Shown: positions 11,655 to 17,245 of the stretch, piece after piece
Position numbering within the stretch: position 1 is the first letter of the stretch
Layout: each line of letters opens with the position of its first letter
Origin: Armatimonadota bacterium
Lineage (GTDB): Bacteria > Armatimonadota > Armatimonadia > Armatimonadales > Armatimonadaceae
Length of the DNA stretch: 17,245 nt
Assembly (NCBI GenBank): GCA_014380985.1
Contig: JACMIU010000308.1
Location: forward strand, 1-17,245
Direction: 5' to 3'
Notes under the pieces: model-generated
What the model saw: only the letters and a program-made list of their open reading frames with translations
The model's database searches: none
Told to the model about the DNA's origin: nothing
Program-made: the position numbers and the translations under genes

Positions 11655-13277
11655 ATGCGTGTTGTTGTTATCGGTGCGGGGGTCGGAGGGATGAGCGCGG
11701 CATTACGACTGGCGAAAGCCGGGGCGGATGTCACGGTGGTGGAGCAAAACGCCAACGTCGGCGGCAAACTCAATACATGGGAGCCGGAGGTAGAGGGCGT
11801 CGGGCGGTTCCGCTTCGACACGGGACCGCACGTTCTCACGATGCCGTGGGCGATACGCGAACTGTTTGACGACCTCGGCGAGCGCATGGAGGATTACCTT
11901 GATCTTCAGCGCATGGATCCGATTTGCCGCTATCATTTCCCCGACGGGACACACTTCGACGCGCCCGCCGACCCCGCCGACGCCCTGAAGCGAATCGCCG
12001 AAACGTTTCCCGGCGACGAAGCCGGTTTTTCTACCCTGCTCGATTACGCCAAGAGGGTTCACGACGCCACGGTTGATCCGTTTCTGCGGCAGGATTTCGG
12101 CACGGCGGTTCGCGGGATTCCGACGGGCAAGCAGTGGAAGCAGCTCGGTCAATTCCTCGGCTTGCAACCGTGGAAGACAATTTCCGACCTGTCGAAACGC
12201 CATTTGAAGCACGAGCGATTGCGGCAGATTTGGGATTTGTACGCCTTTTACAACGGCTCGTCGCCATACAAAGCGTCGGCGATTTTTGCGATTATCGCGT
12301 GGGTGCAATGGGGCGACGGCACGTTCTATCTGCGCGGCGGACTGCGAACGTATGCCGACGCGCTGGCGAAACTTGCGGACAAGTTCGGCGTCAAGGTACT
12401 AACCGGGGCGCGGGCGGCTCGCATTCACCAGAACGTTTCAGCGGCGGAAATGAAGGACAGGAGCAACCTTCTGGAGAACGCGCAGAACGATTGGTATATG
12501 ACTAACACGCCGGACGCGCCGTACAACGCAGTGCGCGGTGTTGACCTAATGCACGGCGACGAAACCGACTATGCCATAGCGGATGCCGTAGTTTGCAACG
12601 CCGACCCGATGACCGCCTACGCGAACTTAGCCCCGCGCAAGGTGCGACCCGACGGCTTCACGGAGGAAAACGTCACGCCGTCCACGTCGGCGTTTGTGAC
12701 GCTGTTAGGCGTCAAGGGCGACGCCCGGCGCGATTTTCCGTCCCTGTCGCACTTCAATTCCTTCCTGCCGGATGACCTGAACGCCGAGTTTGACGCGATT
12801 TTCGGGCGCGGTGTCCCCGCCGATGACCCGGTTATCGGCGTTACCTGCCAGAGCGTGACTGAATCTGATGTCGCGCCGGACGGCTACTCGACGCTCTACG
12901 TGATGACCTCGCCGCCCGCTCTCGGCAATTGGCAATGGAGCGATGAGCAAACCGCCGCCTACCGGGAACGTGTTCTTGACCTTCTCGAAACCCGGTGCGG
13001 TCTGCCCAGCTTGCGCGAACGCATCGTTTGCGAGCAGGTTTGGACTCCGCGCACGTTTCAGGAGAAGTACGGCGCGTGGCGCGGGTCGCTCTACGGCGTG
13101 TCGTCGAACGGTTGGCGCGGCTCGTTCCTGCGCCCGCCAATTCGCTCCCGGTCGGTAAAAGGCTTGTACTTCGTCGGCGGCGGAACGCACCCCGGCGGCG
13201 GCTTGCCCCTCGTCACTCTGTCCGGTAAAATCGTCGCCGACGCCGTGCTATCCGACTTCCGCGACGCCCAAAAATAA
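11655..13277 (+). CDS. Phytoene desaturase family FAD-dependent oxidoreductase (CrtI/CrtN-like)
   Basis: A 540-residue protein. The N-terminus has the Rossmann FAD-binding signature VVVIGAGVGGMSAALRLAKAG (3-23) with Glu30 at the end of the second strand, then GGKLNTW and FDTGPHVLTMP typical of carotene desaturases. WGDGTFYLRGGLRTYADAL follows at about 219-237, and the C-terminus GLYFVGGGTHPGGGLPLVTLSGKIVADAV is the CrtI/CrtN hallmark. Such enzymes desaturate or oxidise C30/C40 carotenoids at the membrane. No phytoene or squalene synthase lies nearby, so the exact substrate is open. About 33 residues (261-293, VSAAEMKDRS to PDAPYNA) appear inserted before the conserved VRGVDL strand. Transcription appears separate and leaderless. 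Confidence 0.9.
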   Translation: MRVVVIGAGVGGMSAALRLAKAGADVTVVEQNANVGGKLNTWEPEVEGVGRFRFDTGPHVLTMPWAIRELFDDLGERMEDYLDLQRMDPICRYHFPDGTHFDAPADPADALKRIAETFPGDEAGFSTLLDYAKRVHDATVDPFLRQDFGTAVRGIPTGKQWKQLGQFLGLQPWKTISDLSKRHLKHERLRQIWDLYAFYNGSSPYKASAIFAIIAWVQWGDGTFYLRGGLRTYADALAKLADKFGVKVLTGARAARIHQNVSAAEMKDRSNLLENAQNDWYMTNTPDAPYNAVRGVDLMHGDETDYAIADAVVCNADPMTAYANLAPRKVRPDGFTEENVTPSTSAFVTLLGVKGDARRDFPSLSHFNSFLPDDLNAEFDAIFGRGVPADDPVIGVTCQSVTESDVAPDGYSTLYVMTSPPALGNWQWSDEQTAAYRERVLDLLETRCGLPSLRERIVCEQVWTPRTFQEKYGAWRGSLYGVSSNGWRGSFLRPPIRSRSVKGLYFVGGGTHPGGGLPLVTLSGKIVADAVLSDFRDAQK

Positions 13278-13400
13278 TCGGTGCGGTTTGTGTGAAAGAC
13301 CCCACACCGGCAGGAAAGCCTATTGTCCATGAAGAAACCTATTATGCACGATTAAAACAGATTAAAAACAAGCGCGTTCGTGCCGTGCGAAGGGAAACTC
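13278..13400. other. Intergenic region with short AT-rich direct repeat
   Basis: No gene. A GTGTG/CACAC pairing near 13290-13306 could form a weak hairpin after the desaturase gene. GATTAAAACA is followed at once by GATTAAAAACA at about 13350-13371, an AT-rich tandem repeat 30 bp before the lipoprotein start. TATTAT (about 13340) could be a -10 box, but no convincing -35 accompanies it. Confidence 0.35.
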
Positions 13401-14681
13401 ATGCAGAAAAAACTTAGCCGATACGCTTTATCAGCGCGGCTTCTTTGCGGCTTCGCCCTCCTGGCAGCCGTTGCCGGTTGCGGCGGGGACGACAACAACG
13501 ATAACGACCTCGGAGGTATCACGCCATCGCCGACACCGACGCCGGTAATCACTCCGTCGCCTAACCCATCGCCGACCGTATCGCCGAATCCTTCCGCCAC
13601 CGGAACCGTAACCGGCAGAGTTCTCGCCCCGAACGGCACAACCGCGATTAACGACGCGCTGGTCTATGTGCCGGTCAACCAATCGCGTGGTCGCCAAGCC
13701 GAAGCGGTTATCGTGCAAACGCGCACCAACGCCAACGGCGATTTCACGCTAACCGGCGTTCCCGTCGGCGAAACCGTGGTGGTCATCAGCAAAGGGCAAT
13801 GGCTGATTCGCAACGTCGTGACCGTCACGGCGGACGACACAACCGCACTGTCGGCGACGCAAGCGACGCTTCCCATCACCGGCACGGGCGCGGCACGAAT
13901 CGCTGTGATCGAGGGACAGTACGACAACATGGAGGACGTTCTCGCCAAACTCGGACTCGGCGAGGTAGAGAACGGTGCGCTCAAACCCGGCACACAACGC
14001 TTCGATTTGTACGAGGATGGGGATGCCCTGTTCGCCGATTCCGCCCGGCTCAACGGCTACGACATTGTTTTCGTCAACTGCGGCGCAAGCGAGAGTATTC
14101 TTGAGAACCCAACGGCGATAAACAACCTGCGAGCCTTTGTGCAAAACGGCGGCAACCTGTATTGCACCGACCTTGCTTATGACTTTATCGAGCAGTCGGT
14201 TCCCGAAGCGATTGACTTTTTCGGCTCCGACGGCACACCGACCGCAACGGCGGAAGATTTCGCTATCGCCGAAGTTGGCGATAGCGGCGTAGCAAGCAAC
14301 GCCGATGTGCAGGATACCAACCTGCGCGACTGGCTATCGGCGCGGGGTGCGTTGCGCCCCGATGGCAAGGTTCACGTCGAAGGCTTCCTGAGCGGATGGG
14401 GCGTGATTAACGAACCGGGCGCGGGCGGCAAGGTGTGGGTGCGCGGGCTTCTCGGCACGGAGGACAGCACCCGCGTCAAGCAAAGCCACAACCACGGCAA
14501 AGCCGGGCGCGGACGACAAGCAAGTGGGGCGGGTGCGCCGGGCGACACGCGCAACCTGACCGTGACCGTGCCATTCGGCACGGGCAAGGTGCTGTATAGT
14601 TCGTATCACACCGAACCGGGTGTTTCCGAAAATACGCTCCTGCCGCAAGAGCAGATTCTCGCCTATCTCGTGTTCGAGTGA
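13401..14681 (+). CDS. Lipoprotein with carboxypeptidase-regulatory-like and ThuA-like (glutamine amidotransferase fold) domains
   Basis: A 426-residue protein with start at ATG 13401, supported by AAGGG 7 nt upstream. The signal sequence ends in the lipobox LAAVAGC (Cys27), followed by an acidic GGDDNNDND patch and a Thr/Ser/Pro linker (41-66) that spaces the domains from the membrane. Residues 67-140 look like a carboxypeptidase-regulatory beta sandwich (GTVTGRVLAPNG, DALVYVPVN, TNANGDFTLTGVPVGETVVV). From 166 a ThuA/GATase1-like Rossmann domain follows: RIAVIEGQYDNMEDVLAKLGL, YDIVFVNCGAS, LRAFVQNGGNLYCTDLAYDF, ending GTGKVLYSSYHTEPG. No catalytic Cys-His-Glu triad is evident, so sugar or ligand binding is more likely than amidotransferase activity. 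A hairpin follows the stop. Confidence 0.75.
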   Translation: MQKKLSRYALSARLLCGFALLAAVAGCGGDDNNDNDLGGITPSPTPTPVITPSPNPSPTVSPNPSATGTVTGRVLAPNGTTAINDALVYVPVNQSRGRQAEAVIVQTRTNANGDFTLTGVPVGETVVVISKGQWLIRNVVTVTADDTTALSATQATLPITGTGAARIAVIEGQYDNMEDVLAKLGLGEVENGALKPGTQRFDLYEDGDALFADSARLNGYDIVFVNCGASESILENPTAINNLRAFVQNGGNLYCTDLAYDFIEQSVPEAIDFFGSDGTPTATAEDFAIAEVGDSGVASNADVQDTNLRDWLSARGALRPDGKVHVEGFLSGWGVINEPGAGGKVWVRGLLGTEDSTRVKQSHNHGKAGRGRQASGAGAPGDTRNLTVTVPFGTGKVLYSSYHTEPGVSENTLLPQEQILAYLVFE

Positions 14682-14695
14682 GGCAAAAACAGAAC

Positions 14696-14717
14696 GTCGG
14701 GGCATTGTCGCCCCGGC
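14696..14717 (+). terminator. Hairpin after the lipoprotein gene
   Basis: GTCGGGGC (14696-14703) and GCCCCGGC (14710-14717) form an 8-bp stem (one G-T pair) with loop ATTGTC, 15 nt after the stop. Only GTTTC follows, so the U-tract is poor. It may act as a transcription-end or mRNA-stabilising structure. Confidence 0.5.
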
Positions 14718-14749
14718 GTTTCGCCGCCCCGAAAACCGGGTAACTTTTG

Positions 14750-14784
14750 TTAGCGGGCGAAGCCAATATGTTCGGCTTTGCTAA
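14750..14784 (+). promoter_or_regulatory. Two-part hairpin in the leader of the next gene
   Basis: TTAGC (14750-14754) pairs with GCTAA (14780-14784), and AAGCC (14760-14764) pairs with GGCTT (14774-14778), separated by an asymmetric internal loop. It ends 15 nt before the AAAGGAG of the gene at 14813. Confidence 0.3.
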
Positions 14785-14812
14785 TAATGATTTCTACGAA
14801 AGGAGACGTCAA

Positions 14813-16471
14813 ATGCTAACAAACGGTTTAATCGGTGTTTTTGCCGCGAGTGTGATGATTGCGCCGGGCGCGTCCGCTCCGGCAGGATGGACATCAGCGG
14901 CGGGCGCGAACGGGGCAACGGTTTATACGCCGGGCGATTTACAAACCGGCGAAGTATTTACCGTCACAGTGTACGCCCCGCAGAAGAACAACGGCAAGCC
15001 TCTTGCCGATTGGCTACTTGCCTTCGCCGGAAACGACGGCGACGGCGAAACGCCCAAAGCGGAAAACAACAGCAACGGCTTGACCGTGGTCTCGCGCCCG
15101 TTTCGCGGCGCGGACGGCTCACAACAAGCGCACCTGTACACGGCAAACGCCAGTGCTGATGGCGCGGTGCGCGTAGTGCGTATCACGTTCTCCCTCGCCA
15201 CCCAAGTGTTCCCCCGATACAAAGACGCGGCGAACAGGATTGTGCGTGAAACTCTGTCGCCGGGTCAAAGCGGCACGGTAAAAACGGCGAAAACTGGGGG
15301 AACCGGAAAAGCCATGCTTGGCGGCAAACTGCTACCCGGTTTGTACGTCGGCAAGCAGTACAGCGTGAGCGGTTCCAAGCGCGAACTGATCGGCGGGATT
15401 CGCCTGTATATCTACCCAAACGGGGAATATCGCGTCAACGATGAGAACGATAAGCCGTTCAAATATAACACTGGTACGGTAGGGTACGACGCCAAAAGCG
15501 GCAAACTCAATATTGATAACTCGTTCCGCATGGCGAACAGCCGCACCGACCCCGAACGAGATTTTTGTTTTTATGGAAGCGGCAAGGACGGCACACGGGT
15601 GATTGTCGCCGAGGAGTACCGTGGTTATGGCACTATAAAAACCGCGCTGGGCTACGCGGGAGAAACAAAAACGCAGTCGCCGACCGCCACGAAAGCCACC
15701 GAAGCCGCCGCGAAAGCGGAGGAAGCCCGATATAAGTTTGTCACCGCGCCGGGCAAGGGTGTTCAGCCGGGGCAGATTGCCACTATCCTCCACGAGTACG
15801 ATGTACAAATGTATTCGATGGGGGCGAGTGGCATGGGAACGAATATCACCGATGAGGCTTACCTGCTCCTTAAGGACGGCACTGTTCACAAGGGCTTACC
15901 GGTTCCCGCCGACACGCTCGATGTCGCGGCGTCGCGGCGCGGCGAACCGAAAAAATGGGGCAAATGGCGGCGCAATGGCAACGGCTACCAGATAGCACTG
16001 GCGGGCGGCGCATTCAAGAAACTGGACGCGACACCGGTATTAGCGGTCGGCTCCGGCGCACGGCTATCGGGTCGCTACGGAACCGGGTCGTCGTCGGCAA
16101 GCCTGATGGGCAGTTCCTACGCACTTTGGGGTGTCACGTTTACGAAGGACGGACGTTTCAAAAAGGACGGGCGCGGCGGAAGCGGCAACTCGCTGTTTAT
16201 GCAAACCGGCGGCGCACCGGCGATCAACTCGACGTATGACGACAACGGTTCCGTGACCAGTGTTTTAGGCGCGGATACTACCGTGATGGCGAAACGAAAG
16301 AATAATCCGAACGGCGACAAGGAAGGAACCTACAGCATCAGCGGGTACACAATGATTCTGCGCTACGACAACGGCACAACCGCCCGCTTACCGTTTTTCT
16401 ACACACAGCCCAACAAATCCACAGTCTATTTCGAGGGCAATCAGTTAGCGTTTGACGACGGAAAGGATTAA
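14813..16471 (+). CDS. Secreted protein with C-terminal lipocalin-like beta module, function unknown
   Basis: The start is ATG 14813, preceded by AAAGGAG (14799-14805) with a 7-nt spacer. An in-frame TTG at 14747 would place 22 charged residues before the signal peptide and is rejected. The 552-residue product has a signal peptide (MLTNGLIGVFAASVMIAPGASA) and no other membrane span. An N-terminal beta-rich part (about 23-150) is followed by a first 'YIYPNGEYRVNDEND...GYDAKSGKLNID' module, an Ala/Lys/Glu linker near 300 and a long mid-region. The final module, WGVTFTKDGRFKKDGRG ... GTYSISGYTMILRYDNGTTARLPFFY, is a recurrent C-terminal beta domain in bacterial secreted proteins. No enzyme motif is seen. 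The next gene begins 3 bp after its stop. Confidence 0.75.
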   Translation: MLTNGLIGVFAASVMIAPGASAPAGWTSAAGANGATVYTPGDLQTGEVFTVTVYAPQKNNGKPLADWLLAFAGNDGDGETPKAENNSNGLTVVSRPFRGADGSQQAHLYTANASADGAVRVVRITFSLATQVFPRYKDAANRIVRETLSPGQSGTVKTAKTGGTGKAMLGGKLLPGLYVGKQYSVSGSKRELIGGIRLYIYPNGEYRVNDENDKPFKYNTGTVGYDAKSGKLNIDNSFRMANSRTDPERDFCFYGSGKDGTRVIVAEEYRGYGTIKTALGYAGETKTQSPTATKATEAAAKAEEARYKFVTAPGKGVQPGQIATILHEYDVQMYSMGASGMGTNITDEAYLLLKDGTVHKGLPVPADTLDVAASRRGEPKKWGKWRRNGNGYQIALAGGAFKKLDATPVLAVGSGARLSGRYGTGSSSASLMGSSYALWGVTFTKDGRFKKDGRGGSGNSLFMQTGGAPAINSTYDDNGSVTSVLGADTTVMAKRKNNPNGDKEGTYSISGYTMILRYDNGTTARLPFFYTQPNKSTVYFEGNQLAFDDGKD

Positions 16472-16474
16472 TCC

Positions 16475-17212
16475 ATGACACACAAGCAACTTATCGGCAT
16501 TCTCGCCATTGCTATCGCGGGGGCGGGTTTTGCCGCCCGTCCCGCCCAAGCCCAACTCGGCGGCGGCGTTCCCGACCTTTCGGAATTCGCCGGGGCAATC
16601 TCGGCGTCCATCGCGGACGGCGATGCGCCGGTCTCGAAAACACCCGGCGGCAAATTTTCATCCGGCTTGGTCGTGCCATCCGTGAAGCCGGGCGCGGCGG
16701 CGCAGGGAATCGGCAAGCAACTGCGCGACGCTCTGGACAAGAACGGCAAGAAGCCGGAAAATGCCGCTATCGAAACCGAAATGCCGACCACACTAAAAAA
16801 TATCGAGGCGGGACTGGAGAAAGTCGGATTCGCCAAGCGCGATATGGGCGTCGCCCTCGGTTACGCTTTTCTGTACAACTACGAAACGGCGACCGGAAAA
16901 AAGGTTCCCGAAGCGGCAAGCGCGACTGCCGCGAAAACCGTCGCCGCTGCGTTCGCCAAGCACTGGGACGCAAAGTACAAAACGATGAAACCGGAAGCGA
17001 AGGAAAAAATCTACGAATCACTTTTGGTTAGCACCACGCTGTTCGCCGCGTTCTCAGAACAATTCGAGAAGGCGGGTAAAACACAGGACGCAACGAGCAT
17101 CCGCAAATCGGCGGGGATGCTGTTCGAGAAACTCATCGGCGTTCCGCCCGCGCAGGTGACGATTGACGACGCGGGCAAAATCACCGGTTTAGCGGGTGGC
17201 AAAGCGCAATAG
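16475..17212 (+). CDS. DUF6683 family secreted protein
   Basis: A 245-residue protein with an ideal signal peptide ending ARPAQA (residue 26) before QLGGG. AAAGGA 7 nt upstream of ATG 16475, overlapping the end of the previous gene, supports the start. Residues about 45-95 are a low-complexity linker. From about 110 the helical DUF6683 domain follows (GFAKRDMGVALGYAFLYNYETATGKKV, FAKHWDAKYKTMKPEAKEKIYESLLVSTTLFAAF, MLFEKLIGVPPAQVTIDDAGKI), which fits the family from memory. Function is unknown. Direct coupling to the secreted beta-module protein upstream suggests that the two act together outside the cytoplasm. A T-rich run follows the stop, without a clear hairpin. Confidence 0.8.
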   Translation: MTHKQLIGILAIAIAGAGFAARPAQAQLGGGVPDLSEFAGAISASIADGDAPVSKTPGGKFSSGLVVPSVKPGAAAQGIGKQLRDALDKNGKKPENAAIETEMPTTLKNIEAGLEKVGFAKRDMGVALGYAFLYNYETATGKKVPEAASATAAKTVAAAFAKHWDAKYKTMKPEAKEKIYESLLVSTTLFAAFSEQFEKAGKTQDATSIRKSAGMLFEKLIGVPPAQVTIDDAGKITGLAGGKAQ

Positions 17213-17245
17213 CCCTTTTCTTTTTTTGTCCTACGCGGACGGCGG

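Noticed and set aside
14747..14812. Upstream TTG start for the secreted protein
   Set aside because: It lacks a Shine-Dalgarno and would put a charged extension before the signal peptide. ATG 14813 has AAAGGAG at ideal spacing.
17213..17245. Intrinsic terminator after the DUF6683 gene
   Set aside because: A T-rich run is present but no stem longer than about 3 bp can be formed before it within the window.

Overview
The window looks like a chromosomal segment of an Armatimonadota bacterium. The best clue is a pair of prepilin-like DUF1559 genes whose N-termini read FTLIELLVVIAIIAILAA, then FPVFAQAR-K-ARQ, then SNLKQIGL and a QDYD motif. That combination is typical of this phylum, which carries many such paralogues. 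The assignment is an inference from family knowledge. GC content is fairly high, genes are tightly packed, and no rRNA, tRNA, insertion sequence or CRISPR array is visible.

Layout. (1) 1-361, minus: start of a gene that runs off the left edge, with a disordered Ala/Pro/Arg-rich N-terminus. It is preceded by about 500 gene-free bases with a near-consensus minus-strand promoter (867-896), several strong hairpins and a terminator-like hairpin just before the ribosome binding site. (2) 1052-4759, plus: an envelope operon of a small membrane protein, a TIGR04282/DUF2064 glycosyltransferase, a single CXXCH secreted protein, a LolA-like periplasmic protein and a GT39-type membrane glycosyltransferase. 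A strong hairpin terminator at 4764-4788 separates it from the convergent genes. (3) 7046-4855, minus: two DUF1559 genes, each with its own good sigma70-type promoter. The upstream one carries a +1 frameshift. A 58-residue lipoprotein gene abuts the downstream one. (4) 8136-7210, minus: an unrecognised 308-residue protein, divergent from a small secreted protein (8342-8626) across a 9-bp inverted repeat. (5) 8737-11608, plus: ECF sigma factor, a small overlapping protein, a RicT/PSP1 iron-sulfur protein with an added Cys-rich tail, and an Rpn-family (PD-(D/E)XK) nuclease with a plausible internal start for a short C-terminal product. (6) 11655-13277: a CrtI-family desaturase that appears leaderless. 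(7) 13401-17212: three exported proteins, namely a lipoprotein with a carboxypeptidase-regulatory-like domain and a ThuA-like domain, a secreted protein with a C-terminal beta module, and a DUF6683 protein.

The theme is cell envelope and export: at least eight products carry a signal peptide, lipobox or prepilin leader. Translation starts are mixed. Some genes have textbook AGGAG sites, while others have a TANNNT -10 box ending 6-12 nt before the start codon, as in leaderless mRNAs. The most unusual items are the gene-within-gene arrangement in the Rpn nuclease, the long structured leader of the left-edge gene, an in-frame 7-nt tandem repeat inside the GT39 gene, and the frameshifted DUF1559 gene.
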